Assembly (NCBI GenBank): GCA_963682055.1
Contig: OY821742.1
Location: forward strand, 15,159,752-15,223,751
Reading direction: 5' to 3'
Source of the DNA: Primula veris
Taxonomy: Eukaryota > Streptophyta > Magnoliopsida > Ericales > Primulaceae
Length of the DNA: 64,000 nt
Of the stretch, positions 34,587 through 46,527 are shown piece by piece. A model generated the notes under the pieces. It was given only the letters and a program-made list of their open reading frames with translations. It was not told where the DNA came from and searched no databases. The translations under genes and the position numbers were made by a program. The first letter of the stretch is position 1. Each line of letters opens with the position of its first letter.

Positions 34587-37161
34587 GAGAAAATTAAGGA
34601 TTGGTCCACGAAAACAAAAGTATTTAAGGATTGGTCCAGCTATAAAATTTATTTAAGGATTGGTCCATCATTTCTGAAACTAATTAAGGATTGGTCCATT
34701 TCCACTAATTAACAAATAAAAATAAAAAAAATCCGAAAAAATAAAAAAATTCCAGAAAATAAAAATGCAAAAATGAAAAAATAAAAAAAATATGAAAAAA
34801 TAAAAAAAAAAAAAACAAAAGAGGCAAAACCCCGAAAAAACACGATTTTTTTTTAAAAAATCTCAAAAAATCAAAAAAAAATCCCAAAAAATCAACAAAA
34901 ATCTAAAATTAACAAAAATCCGAAAACGCAAAAAAAAAACAGTTCAGACTGTTTTTAAAATAGTTCAGACTGTTTTTAAAATAGTTCAGTCTGCTTTTAA
35001 AATGACTTAAAAATATTTCAGACTGTTGTTTTAAAAAAAAAACAGTTCGGACTGTTTTGAAAAAAAACAGTTCGGACTGTTTTGAAAAAAAACAGTTCGG
35101 ACTGTTTTGAAAAAAAACAGTTCGGACTGTTTTGAAAAAAAAAACAGTTCGGACTGTTTTTAAAAAAAAAAAAGTTCGCACTGTTTTGAAAAAAAAAACA
35201 GTTCGCAATGTTTTAAAAAAAAAACAGTTCGCACTGTTTTAAAAAAAAAACAGTTCGGACTGTTTTAAAAAAAAAAGTTCGGACTGTTTTAAAAAAAAAA
35301 AGTTCGGACTGTTTTTAAAAAAAAAAAAGTTCGGACTGTTTTTAAAAAAAACAGTCCGGACTGTTTTAAAAAATAACAGTCCGGACTGTTTTAACTGTTT
35401 TTAAAAAAAAACAGTCCGGACTGTTTTAAAAAAAAACAGTCCGGACTGTTTTAAAAAAAAACAGTCCGGACTGTTTAAAAAAAAATAGTTCAGACTGTTT
35501 TTAAAATGACTTAAAAATAGTTCAGACTGTTTTTAAAAAAAAAACAGTTCAGACTGTTTTTTTTTTAAAAAAAGTTCAGACTGTTTTTAAAAAAAACCAG
35601 TTCAGACTGTTTTAAAAAAAACAGTTCGGACTGTTTTTAAAAAAAACAGTCCGGACTGTTACTGTTTTAAAAAAAAACAGTCCGGACTGTTTGAACAAAA
35701 AAAACAGTCCGGACTGTTTTAAAAAATAACAGTCCGGACTGTTTTAACTGTTTTTAAAAAAAAAAGTCCGGACTGCTTTAAAAAAAAAACAGTGCGGACT
35801 GTTTTAAAAAAAACAGTGCGGACTGTTTTAAAAAAAACAGTTCAGACTGTTTTTAAAATAGTTCGGACTGTTTTTAAAATGACTTAAAAATAATTCAGAC
35901 TGTTTTTAAAAAAAAACAGTTCAGACTGTTTTTTTTAAAAAAAAGTTCAGACTGTTTTGAAAAAAAAACAGTTCGGACTGTTTTGAAAAAAAAACAGTCC
36001 GGACTGTTTTAAAAAAAAAAAAAACAGTCCGGACTGTTTTAAAAAAAACAGTTCGCACTGTTTTAAAAAAAAACAGTCCGGACTGTTTTAAAAAATAACA
36101 GTCCGGACTGTTTTAACTGTTTTTAAAAAAAAACAGTCCGGACTGTTTTTAAAAAAAACAGTCCGGACTGCTTTAAAAAAAAACAGTGCGGACTGTTTTA
36201 AAAAAAACAGTGCGGACTGTTTAAAAAAAACAGTTCAGACTGTTTTTAAAATAGTTCAGACTGTTTTTAAAAAAAAAACAGTTCAGACTGTTTTTTAAAA
36301 AAAAAAGTTCAGACTGTTTTGAAAAAAAACAGTTCGGACTGTTTTGAAAAAAAAACAGTTCGGACTGTTTTGAAAAAAAAACAGTTCGGACTGTTTTAAA
36401 AAAAAACAGTTCGGACTGTTTTAAAAAAAAACAGTTCGGACTGTTTTAAAAAAAAACAGTCCGGACTGTTTTAAAAAAAAAAAACTGTCCGGACTGTTTT
36501 AAAAAAAAAAACAGTCCGGACTGTTTTAAAAAAAAAAACAGTCCGGACTGTTTTTAAAAAAAAAACAGTGCGGACTGTTTTAAAAAAAACAGTGCGGTCC
36601 GGGCTGTTTTAAAAAAAAACAGTGCGGACTGTTTTTAAAAAAAACAGTCCGGACTGTTTTAAAAAAAAAACAGTCCGGACTGTTTAAAAAAAAACAGTCG
36701 GGACTGTTTTTAAAAAAAAACAGTTCAGACTGTTTTTAAAATGACTTAAAAAAGTTTAGACTGTTTTTGGTTCAGACTGTTTTTAAAATGACTTAAAATG
36801 GTTCAGACTGTTTTTAAAATGATTTAAAATAGTTCAGACTGTTTTTTTTTTTGCTTTTTGGGATTTTTGTTGATTTTAGATTTTTGTTGATTTTATGAGT
36901 TTTTTTTTTATTTTTTGGGATTTTTTTAAAAAAATATATATTTTTTCGGGGTTTTGCCTCTTTTAATTTTTTTTGCATTTTTTCATATTTTTTTTATTTT
37001 TGCATTTTTGTATTTTTATTTTCTGGAATTTTTTTATTTTTTTTGATTTTTTACATTTTTATTGGTTAGTTAGGGGAAATGGACCAATCCTTAATTAGTT
37101 TCAATTTCATGGACCAATCCTTAAATACTTTTGTTTTCATGGACCAATCCAAAATTTACCC
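34587..37161. mobile_element. Long-TIR array-bearing element, copy C
   Basis: The best preserved member. A perfect 9-bp target duplication TAAAAACAA flanks it (34578-34586, 37162-37170). Its tips are GAGAAAATTAAGGATTGGTCC and the inverted GGGTAAATTTTGGATTGGTCC. The terminal inverted repeats are about 300-350 bp long and match almost module for module (GGTCCATTTCC, TTCCAGAAAATAAAAAT, AGAGGCAAAACCCCG, ATCAACAAAAATCTAAAAT). TTAAGGATTGGTCCA repeats four times on the left and in inverted form on the right. The loop is a 1.9-kb palindromic array. There is no transposase. The 9-bp duplication and long TIRs suggest a non-autonomous Mutator-like or foldback-type element, but I cannot identify the family. 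Confidence 0.8.
34938..36845 (+). repeat. Tandem array of the palindrome CAGTCCGGACTG with oligo-A spacers
   Basis: Several dozen units of about 23-25 bp: a 12-base core followed by TTTT and an A7-A10 tract. The outermost units read CAGACTG with TTTTTAAAATGACTTAAAA, as in copies A and B. Inner units are CAGTTCGGACTG, CAGTTCGCACTG, CAGTGCGGACTG and the perfect palindrome CAGTCCGGACTG. A marker variant (AATAACAGTCCGG with an extra AACTG) recurs at about 35372, 35725 and 36094, showing a higher-order period near 0.36 kb. Any protein read from it is an artefact. Confidence 0.93.
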
Positions 37162-37170
37162 TAAAAACAA

Positions 37171-39556
37171 TTGAAAATGTAAATCTCAGATCTAAAGTGA
37201 AAGAGTTATTTTTGTTTGTAGGAAGATTAGTGCAGCCACATTATTTTAATTCTCATACCAATTATGATATTATTTGAGAGTACTTGTTACTTATTTAACT
37301 CTATTGCCTTGCAAATTAGTAGGTGGGATCGTTCATTGAACATAACGTAAACGTATGACCATCAATGTCCCTAAAGTAGAATACTATCTTTAAATATTTA
37401 GAGTAGCGTAAACATAAAAATAATATTTATGGCCCTAAATGGAAAAAAAAAATCCCTCAAAAAATCTATGATATTTTTATTCCAAACGGTCACTTATTAT
37501 TGAAAAAGAATATCCAAATAGGTCATTTGGCATTTTGTATCGATTTGTATATATAATCAAGTATTACGCTTACGCATGCTTAAGGTGACTTGTTAAATTT
37601 ACTTAATTTATTGTCGTATTAGATTATGCCAAAATATTTGTTTTATGCTTGCAGGAAAGTTACTGGTTACAACTGGCAGTTATAACCACAGTTGTAACCT
37701 GCTGTTATGCAGAATCTGTATTTTCTGTATTTATTTTATTGGCAGAATATTTTATCAATACAGATTATATTCTCACGCTTTTATATAGATATAATATAGG
37801 TTTTGAGAATATTTGAGTATTAAAGAAAACTAATTATATTTTCAAACTATGTGGGATTTACTTTTAAGAATATATTAACTTATAAAAAGATTTGTTCTAC
37901 TAAATAAAATCTTTTCTTATTCTATCTTATTCTATCTTATACTAATGATTAGTTATTGATTTGCTGAGTATAAGTTTGAATAGATATATTGTTCCATATA
38001 TAAATCTATCAAAAAGATTGTCTCGTGTGAATCTTTTTTGAACAAACATATTATCTCATACTTCAATATATATACTATCTTGTACTAACAGATTTGATTA
38101 GATTTATTTGTGCTGTAATTATGTGAATTATAGACAAGATATCTTGAAGATTGGAATGAGTTTATCTCCTAAAAAGAAGCTAACTAAATCTCGTTGTTAC
38201 AAGCGTAGCGGAATTTCCTAAGAAGATTTAGAGCTAAAATAGGCATGTGTTCCTAAAGCATCTACAATAGTGTTGTTATCTTTATTGTTAACTAAAAATG
38301 TTAGCTAAGAATGCAATTTTGTCTCCACATTAGTTGTGTTAAAGTGTGTGTTAACTTTATACATGTTAAAAACATTGTTAAACATAACGATATTTTTAAT
38401 TGTTATTAGTTGATGGCATGGCAAAAAAGTCTATTCACACCCACAATTAACTGTTATTTCTCACGTATATCTTTTATATCTCTATCATACTACTATTTAT
38501 TTTCTCACAACACTTATCCATAGTACTATATTTTGAATAATTAATTTTTAGTTAAAATAGATAACATTGTTAAAGTTAAAAGTAATGTGGGTGTTTAACT
38601 TAATATACATATGTGTCATTTAATAGATTTTTAAATGATGATGTGTCACTAGTTAACAATAAAAAGTTAACAAAACTATTATAGATACTCTAACAAGATT
38701 AATCTTCAAATATTTTACAAAGATGGCGATCAAATCTTCAATGGGCAGCGATATTCTTGAAGATTAAAGAAAAAGAATGCAAAGATTTGAAAGATTTTTA
38801 TTCTTATAAATATTCTAATACTTGCTTGTAAAAAATGGTGCGTTCTAAATTTATAAAGAACTTATCTTATAGCGAATACACGTGGCCTAAAAAATACGAG
38901 AGTAACAATGACGGGATGTTATTGTTTATAAGTGATAACTATTTAGTAATAGCAATATAGTGATAGACAGAAAATCAAGAGGGGTTTGTGAGTTTTCATA
39001 AGTCTCGAGTTTTATATTGTAAGTTTGAAATAGTATCATAAATCTGGGTGAGTGTTTCAGAGACGTAGCCCAAAGTTCTGGGTGAACTCTGTTTAAAAAC
39101 GTGTGTGTGAATTTACTTTCAATTACGTTTTTATTCTAAGTTATATCCATGTTTAAAGTTCGGTTAGAACCGTGGTTGCAAATGCAGTTATAACCACAGT
39201 TTTAACTGAACAGTATAACAGCAACAGCAACCAGAACAACGAAGTCGGAATTTCACCTATATCGATTATATATTTGATTATATTTGTAATAGATCTACAG
39301 CCACAAATTGTAAAGAAGCCAAATCATGAAAACCTCCAATTTCATTAGTTCAATAACAAAACACCAAATAATATCGCAAGAATTTGTAAATTTATATTCA
39401 TTTAACAAAAACTTCAAATTAATGTCACTCTATCGATCCCGAAATCAGTATATATAGAACCTTCAATACAACACTTTCACCCACACCAACAATCACACAT
39501 ATCCAATTAGATAAATCACTAGCTAGCTATTAACACTTTTTATCTTAGAAAAATAA
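37171..39556. other. Upstream part of duplication block 1, with a 1.7-kb insertion absent from block 2
   Basis: About 37200-37575 and 39275-39556 match block 2 (44210-45850 with its insertion, and 45880-46093). About 37585-39270 has no counterpart there. Near 39060-39115 the inserted stretch resembles the 3' part of a copia LTR (GAGACGTAGCCCAA, GGGTGAACTCTG), so an old solo LTR or TRIM fragment is likely. A MITE lies inside it. Confidence 0.55.
38257..38690. mobile_element. Tourist-like MITE
   Basis: 434 bp with inverted tips AGCATCTACAATAGTGTTGTTA (left; slightly over one base short at the end) and, reversed from the right, GAGTATCTATAATAGTTTTG. Both sides are flanked by TAA (38254-38256, 38691-38693). 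AT-rich and non-coding. Confidence 0.7.
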
Positions 39557-39930
39557 ATGACAATGAGGGTTATCCTGGCGCTTTTAGTTATCGGACTAGC
39601 AATCGTGAACCCTTCGAATGCGATATCATGCCAAGATGCGGTGATGAAGATAGCGCCTTGTCAGTCGTTTCCCACGGATCAAATATCTGTTATAATGCCT
39701 TTTTGCTGTCACGCTGTTACACGGACCTTGTTAAGAAAGACGATTGGAAATTTGTGTGTGAATGTTTCAAGGCAATTGCTCCTGTACAGATTCCCCAACT
39801 ATGTGGCGTTTCCCTTTGTGGCGTTTGCTCACATGTGCTCGGCATGATAGACGAGAAAAGCTAGACAGATTCCCCAACTATGTCGCGTTTCCCTTTCCGT
39901 GCCTATGGATAGCTCCACTGATTGTAACAA
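39557..39930 (+). pseudogene. Lipid transfer protein copy 1, pseudogene
   Basis: The signal peptide and first two Cys positions (MTMRVILALLVIGLAI, SCQDAVMKIAPC) match the intact copies at 46094 and 47328, and the TATA box (TATATATA, about 39449) and leader are conserved. Two lesions destroy the rest. About ten bases are missing after the CC motif (near 39718). A roughly 80-bp insertion repeats the CAGATTCCCCAACTATGT stretch at about 39787 and again at about 39867. The later coding sequence (SSTDCNK-like) survives out of frame near 39910. The 3' intron acceptor is also lost. Confidence 0.85.
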
Positions 39931-40600
39931 GTATTTAATATTTTTTGTTACTATCAATTTTCATCGGGTTTTTTTTATAGAAAATGTTCAAACTAGTTAA
40001 GTCTGTTTTTTTTTTTTGTGTGTGTGAGTATGAGGAAGCAATATTCATGACAAATGGTGGCATTGACAGATCTATACAAGACGTTGGTGATGTTAATAAT
40101 TTCACTCGTGTATAGTCTGCATTAATAGATGCACAACTCCACGTTACCGTTTCTTGAATATCGTGTAATCATCCTTTTATCAGTTTATGAACTTGTTAAA
40201 ATCACTCAACGTTTCATCTTTATTTATTTATTTTTACATCGAACGTATTGTGTCTTACTAGAATTAATCTAATTATGCACCAAAACCATTTTTGTACCAT
40301 TCACCTGCACAGTGTCTTGCACTTGGAATATATTATGAATATTGGACGTATGTTTAACTACAATTTATTCCTTTATAAATGTATCCATATAAGTACTTCC
40401 TTTGTTTCTTAGATAAAGTGTAGACAGGCACTGCAATGGACAAAGTATTCCTATCACCATACCTATAATACTACTACTATTAATGATGTCATACGTGTCC
40501 GGCGCATAACGTAATAAAAATATAAAAAATATATATAGTTATGATAAAATTAAATATGTGAATAATAAAAAAAAAACATAGTTTAAGATTTTAAAAAAAA

Positions 40601-40920
40601 TGTTTGTTAAAAAGGGATAAATATATAGTTTTATTAGTTTTTACTTTTTATATTTTTATGTGAGTATGGTATTATTGTAATTAATATAAAGGTACGGGGG
40701 TATTTTTAGAAAAAATTGGCTAAATTGGACAGTCTCATTTGATTTGGGTTGACAAAAAAAATTGTTTGTTAAAGAGAGATAAATATATAGTTTTATTAAT
40801 TTTTACTTTTTATATTTTTATAAGAGTATGTTATTATTGTAATTAATATAAAGGTGTAGGAGTATTTTTGAAAAAAAAAACAAGTGGCTAAATTGAACAG
40901 TTTCATTTGACTTGAGTTGT
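40601..40920 (+). repeat. Direct duplication, about 160-bp period
   Basis: TGTTTGTTAAA...TAATATAAAGGT occurs from 40601 and again from 40763 with scattered differences. Non-coding. Confidence 0.8.
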
Positions 40921-41512
40921 CTTATTATCTCATCTATTTCTACATTTCATCTACAAAGGAACATGTTGTGACAAGTATATGTCATGTAATTAAGTTATCA
41001 ATGGTAATGATTAAAAAAAAAAAAAGTTGTCAATGGTAATGTAAACTTAAAGTATATCTAAATAATGATCCTCATGGCTCAAACCATAATTTAGTTTTGC
41101 TACATATAATTTCAATTTTTGGATACAAAGGTAACGATCTACATGTTTTGGGAAAACAATGCATTCGGTGCCCAATTTTAGTGCTCTGTGCCATAAATCT
41201 TCTCATTGTAAAAGCTTTATACACGGCTTGAAGTAAGATATGCCGTCGACAAAAATTATTCAAAAACTAAATCATCCACGAATAATTACTAATAAAACAA
41301 ATTGGCCAAACGTTATGCGTATGACTATTAGTCTATTACTATCGGTTATTATTTAGACCAATATGTGTCCTTTAATCAAAACTTCAAGCCATATATCATT
41401 ACCTCAACTAAATTATGATCAGTAGTAGTCTTTGGATGAAACAGTTTTGTGTTTTAATTAGCTCACAACACACAAGTGTGAAGATTAAATTTAAAAACGT
41501 AATGAATTACCA

Positions 41513-41800
41513 ATGGAATAACGGCGGCGCAGGTCATATGCTTTGAGAACAAATTCCGGTGAGAAAAAAGTTACTTAGTACTGAGAGTCGGTTTTTAACG
41601 GGGTGACATCCCGCTCTCAAGGCCAAATAAATATAGCCAAAACGAAATTATACTATGTATTTTTTATGGTGACGCAAGTCATTAGCAAAACAGTAATCAC
41701 AAATTCCGGTGGCAAAATGTTGCTTAGTACCGAGAGTCGGCTCTAAGGGGGTGATATCTCTCCCGCCAAGGGCGGCAAGGGCAAACAAATATATATAGTG
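41513..41800 (+). repeat. Direct duplication, about 150-bp period
   Basis: Two copies of a block containing ACAAATTCCGGTG, TTGCTTAGTAC-type and GAGAGTCGG motifs start at about 41517 and 41664. A third, diverged relative sits in block 2 near 48905-49010. Non-coding and of unknown origin. Confidence 0.65.
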
Positions 41801-42649
41801 GAAAAAAAATACGCATGTATTCTTTTCTCTTTTTCATTTTTGGGCAATAATCGTGTTTTGTGAAATAGGCAACTCATCCAATTTTATTTATTTGGAACTG
41901 AATTATTATTATAGTACTATTGGCTGTTGAGATTAATCTCAATCCACATTGTTTTTAGTTACCAGCATAAATATGATCAATGAAGTAGACTTATCTAAGG
42001 TTTCAAAAAGTTTGTGATTTGTGAACCTTACACTATTAAGATTCTCGTATTTCGTCCTTGATTGCAATCATTATACAATTTTAATTACCAGCATAAACAT
42101 GAATAACATTTAAACATGATTTTTTCCTATTAGTTCACCCATTTCTAGCTCACCCAATTTTAATATAAGAAGCCAACAAGGTTTTGGCTCAACATTAATG
42201 ATAACATTTAAAACAATGATTTACCCACTACACTAGAACCATAAGTTTACATATAATTAAATTAAATAATGTAAATTGCACAAAATCATGAAAAAACCGA
42301 AAGCATCTCGAACATCAGGGGACACGACCACTCTTTCTCCTTATAAAAACAACTCGTCTCTATATGTCTTCCCGTAACCGGTGCTATTATGACTGAAACC
42401 AACGGTCACTAAAAGCTAGTTACATCAAACACATATTTTAACTCATTTTATTTCATAATTAATTTCTAGTTGGCCAAATTTAAAACTTAGTATAGATTAT
42501 AAAAGCGGAGCCTATGTTTAAAAAAATTGAAATAAATGCTTATATATCAAGGTTATATCGACGAAGTTGAGCACTTTGATCCAAAATTTTTCAGTGCACA
42601 TTTGCTTTTTTTCTTAATTGAAATATAGGGTTAGACTTGTTGAGACTTA

Positions 42650-42870
42650 GGATCCGTTTGCCAACAAATTTTTTTAGTTAATTTTTGGATTTTTAATTTT
42701 TAAAATTTGTGTATGTTTGGCGAGTCAAATTATTCAGCTTCTGAAAATCTGATTTTTATACTGAAAAAGTTAAAAAATCTAAATTTTTAAAATCCAGCTT
42801 TTGAGTGGATTATTAAAACAGATTTTTAAAATCTGATTTTTGATCAAAAAATATGTTACCAAACATAAAC
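42650..42870. mobile_element. Possible Tourist-like MITE
   Basis: The tips GGATCCGTTTGCCAAC and, reversed from the right, GTTTATGTTTGGTAAC share the TTTGG-type Tourist end. The flanks are TTA and TAA. The body is palindromic AT-rich sequence around AAAATCTGATTTT. It is short and diverged. Confidence 0.45.
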
Positions 42871-44269
42871 TAAACTTGAGATTGTCTATAGAATCCACAA
42901 CTCATGTTTTTTTCCGTAATTCTGCACGTATGTTGATTGGAGTGAAAGTGGGCAAATTCATATACAATGAAATGTGATTCACATTTTGTGAAATCTCAAT
43001 GTATCTATTCTTCCCTCACAAATGTATAATAGTTAGTTGGATTTGTAGTTGAGTAATGCACAATCTTTGCATTGTGACATTGTCCATGACATGCTTTGAT
43101 ATGGGTTTCGGGTTATATAGAATGTGAAAAATAAAAGATTTACTATAAGACGTGACATAAGCTGGACAAGTGTAATTATCAATTGCTCAAGTACTTATTA
43201 TACAAAAGACTAAACGGCAACCGAAGATCATTAGCCTTAGTCAACTTGAACAACCGAGTGATCAGTCCCACTTCCATGCACATACAAGTCATAATAGACT
43301 GTTGTTCCGATTATTAGTATTAATTACATATCAAACTTAAACAAAAAAGTACGATTACTTGATATTTCTGCAATAATTTTCCTTAGCTAATTGATAAAAT
43401 GTAGACAGTGCATATGGGATCCGTCGAAATACAACAATGACCACTATAGAAGACAATTAGGCCACACTTTAAGTTTTTCTAATCTAGACTTGCAATTGAA
43501 TAAAGGTTCGTATTACATTTATGTTCCTTTGGATTAGGTTTCCAAATACGTTTGGGTCTCATTGGATTTTATCTAGTTCATTTTATTTTATTTTGCATTT
43601 GGTCTAAAAAAAGTACTATAAATTAAAACCATTATAATTAATTACTTTAATGATAACCAATTACTTTTAATCAACAAAAGTAATACGATCTAATGGATAC
43701 ATTTCAGTAGATTGGTACATAGGAACCCTAATCAATGACAAAAAAAACTGTGTTTATGAAAGCCAAACCACACTGATTATCGTCGAACCTCGACCTAAAT
43801 TGTCGGATCGATCCAAATCAGCATTCACACCTTCAATAAAGATTTATCTGAAAAACATAGATACAACGTTTTTTTTTTTTTGGAAATGTGCATATCATTA
43901 CCACGTCTTTTAAAAACAGTCTCAAAGGCGAGACTAGGTGAAACTAAGTCAGAGTCTGGAAGCCTAACATATAATAGGAATTAAGTGGATTCGACGGTTA
44001 CTGAGCAAAATTAGGAGCTAGACGGCCTCGCCTTGCACTTTTGAGAACATTGCTTCAAACATTAGGAGCGAAATAGTTCATAAAATTAGAGAGATGTCAC
44101 AGCACCTAATTTTGTTTAGTGCTTGTATAAATAGCAATAATAATTAATCCCCCTAATCTAGCATGCAGAATTCAGAAGTCTCGAGAAGTCAATTTAGTTG
44201 TTGCAACCACATTATTTTAATTATCATACCAATTGTAATGACATAATTTCACAGTACTTGTTATGTTAA

Positions 44270-45485
44270 GGTACTGTTTGGAAATCAATTGCTTCCTTAA
44301 AAAGTGCTGTCTGGAAAAATGCTGTTGAAAAATGACTTATATAAAAAGTACTTTAGAAAAAATTAGCGTCCGGTGAAAAAGTGCTTTTGATTTTTATAAG
44401 TTTTGTCTGCGTTTGATATGTATAAGTTCGAAATGACTTTAATACCACAATAATTCATATACTACGAAAACACACATAAAGAGAAATTCTACCGGACGAG
44501 AGAGAAAATAGTTCTATTAGTATAAGAGAGAGTGAGAGAAAAAGGACGCATTGTATTTTTTATCGGGGTAATTCCTAAGTATCTCATAACAACTTATATT
44601 CCTCCTAGATATCTTGATAATTTAACATTCCCCATAGATACCACTTTTTAATTATTTAGTTTATTTACTAAATTGTCATAAAAACTAAAATATAATATAC
44701 ATATTTTATTTTTCTACAAACCAAAAAAAATAGTTTTAAATTACAACAAAATAAAAAAAAACACAAAAAAATGAAAAAAATCACAAAAAAAATTATTAAA
44801 AAAATCACAAAAAATGAAAAAAAATCACAAACTTTTTAAAAAATTACAAAAAAATATATAATTTTTTTTTGTCAATATAACACTTTATACCGAAAGTGCA
44901 TATACTTTAGCTAAAAGTGCATCTGGTTCAGTCGAAAGTGCATCTAGTATAGTCGAAAGTGCATAAAGTTCAATAAAAGTGATTTTTTTGTGATTTTTTT
45001 CATTTTTTTTTTATAATTTTGTGATTTTTGTGAATTTTTTTTATTTTTTTAATAATTTTTTATCATTTTTTTCATCTTTTATAATTTTTTTGGTAATTTT
45101 TTTACAATTTTGTGATTTTTTAATTTTTTTAATTTTTTTGTGATTTTTTTTTATATTTTTTATATTTTTATAATATTTTGTGATTTTTTTTAATTTTTAT
45201 AATTTTTTTTATTTTTTTGTGATTTTTTATTTTTTTTTCGTTTTTTGTGATTTTTATTGATTTTTTATTTGTTTTTTGTACCTATTGGGCATTATTTGTT
45301 TTTTATTTTGACTTTGTGAGAAAGTCTATTTTCAGAAGTGTCAAAAAACAACTTCTCCCAAATGGGCTTCTAATGCTCCGAATTTTTTGGGAAGTGGGTT
45401 GCTTTTACTTACCAAACACTCATAATTTTGCTAGATGAGCTTCTGGACCTAGAAACTGCTTCCAATCTGTCCGCCAAACACCCCC
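44270..45485. mobile_element. Tourist-like element in block 2, with a nested A/T-arm element
   Basis: The ends GGTACTGTTTGG and, reversed, GGGGGTGTTTGGCGG are flanked by TAA on both sides (44267-44269, 45486-45488). The paralogous position in block 1 (about 37285-37300) lacks it and reads through, giving a natural empty site. The centre (from about 44565) is a separate insertion related to the 50225-54574 element. Confidence 0.72.
44565..45290. mobile_element. Small relative of the 50-kb inverted-repeat element, nested
   Basis: Begins GGGGTAATTCCTAAGTATC and carries TTATATTCCTCCTAGATA, as at 50225 onward. It then has an A-rich arm (about 44720-44870), four GAAAGTGCAT units (44885-44970) and a long T-rich arm. 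I could not fix the right end. Confidence 0.5.
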
Positions 45486-45995
45486 TAATTAATTAGTTAT
45501 TTTGCCTTGCAAATTAGGTGGGATCGTTCTTTCAGCATAGTGTAAACGTATGACCAATATCTACGTCCCTAAATAGAATACTATCTTTAAATATTTAGAA
45601 TAGCGTAAACATATGTATAAACATTATTTATGGCCCTAAATGAAAATTTATTGCTCTTGAAACATCTGTAATATTCAGATTCTCATACCAAACGGTCACT
45701 TATTATTGGAAAATAAAATAAAATAAATAAATTATAATAATTTGATTATAAAAAAAATTATTGGAAAATGATTTCCAAATATGTCATTTGGCATTTTGTA
45801 TAGATGTGAAAACTTGAGTATTACGCTTACGTTATCCTCTAAAATCCTATAACCATTAGATCTTTTGATTATATATATATATGTAACAGACCTATAGCCA
45901 CAAATTGGAAATTAGCCAAATCATGAAAACCGCCAATTTCATTAATTCAAATCATATCACAGTAATTTGTATTTAATATTCATACCCTAAATCAT

Positions 45996-46003
45996 TATAA
46001 ATA
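45996..46003 (+). promoter_or_regulatory. TATA box of lipid transfer gene 2
   Basis: TATAAATA lies 91 bp before the start codon, in a leader conserved with the other two copies (CAACACTTTCACCCACACC). Confidence 0.75.
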
Positions 46004-46093
46004 GAATACAACACTTTCACCCACACCAACAATCACACAAATCCAAAATAAATCATAAGCTAGCTATAAACTTTTTTAGTCTTAGAAAAATAA

Positions 46094-46527
46094 ATGGCAA
46101 TGAGGGTTATCGTTACACTTCTAATTCTCGGACTAGCGATTATCAACCCTTCAAATGCGATATGGTGCCATGAGGCGGTGATGAAGATAATGCCTTGTCA
46201 GCCATTTCTCACAGGTCAAACTGATATAACGCATTCTTGTTGTGATGCAATTCAGTCCCTAAACGAGGGCCTTGTTAGCAAATACGATCGAGAACTTGTG
46301 TGTGAATGTTTCAAGGCAATTGCTCCTAGGATCGGGGTGATAGACGACAAGGCTAGACAGATTCCCCAACTATGTGGCATTTCCCTTATCGTGCCCATCG
46401 ATAGCTCCGCTGATTGCAACGTGTATATGTAATATTTTTTGTTATCAATTATTATTTTACTGTGAATTTTTTTTTAGAATTTTTTCAGATTAATTAAGTT
46501 TGTTTTTTGTTTTTGTGCAGAGTATGA
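46094..46527 (+). CDS. Type-1 non-specific lipid transfer protein (copy 2)
   Basis: A small secreted protein that binds lipids in a hydrophobic tunnel. It acts in the apoplast and cell wall, in cuticle formation or defence. Exon 1 is 46094-46422 and exon 2 is 46521-46527 (stop 46525-46527), giving 111 aa. The signal peptide is residues 1-22 (cleavage after SNA). The eight-Cys pattern C-C-CC-CXC-C-C is complete at residues 25, 35, 49, 50, 70, 72, 94 and 108. The intron splits the codon just before the stop, the usual position in type-1 genes. If the intron were not spliced, the frame would end one codon after NVY. Tandem neighbour of the copy at 47328. Confidence 0.9.
46423..46520 (+). other. 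Terminal intron of lipid transfer gene 2
   Basis: A GTATAT donor after AACGT and a TTTTGTGCAG acceptor. Both sites line up with the intron of the copy at 47328, and the donor lines up with a GTATTT remnant in the pseudogene near 39930. Confidence 0.75.

Larger units (their letters stand above)
39931..44190. other. Block 1 spacer downstream of the decayed lipid transfer gene
   Basis: No gene seen. Segments match block 2 in order: about 40960-41280 to 48260-48560, 41400-41600 to 48790-48990, 41870-42170 to 49260-49450, 42880-43080 to 50020-50200, 43140-43300 to 54640-54790 and 43680-44200 to 55000-56260. Local repeats and a MITE are listed separately. Confidence 0.65.

Noticed and set aside
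34909..36845. The regularly spaced palindromic array looks CRISPR-like at first glance.
   Set aside because: Spacers are oligo-A/T of the same composition, not unique sequences. There are no cas genes, and the sequence is a plant nuclear transposon loop.
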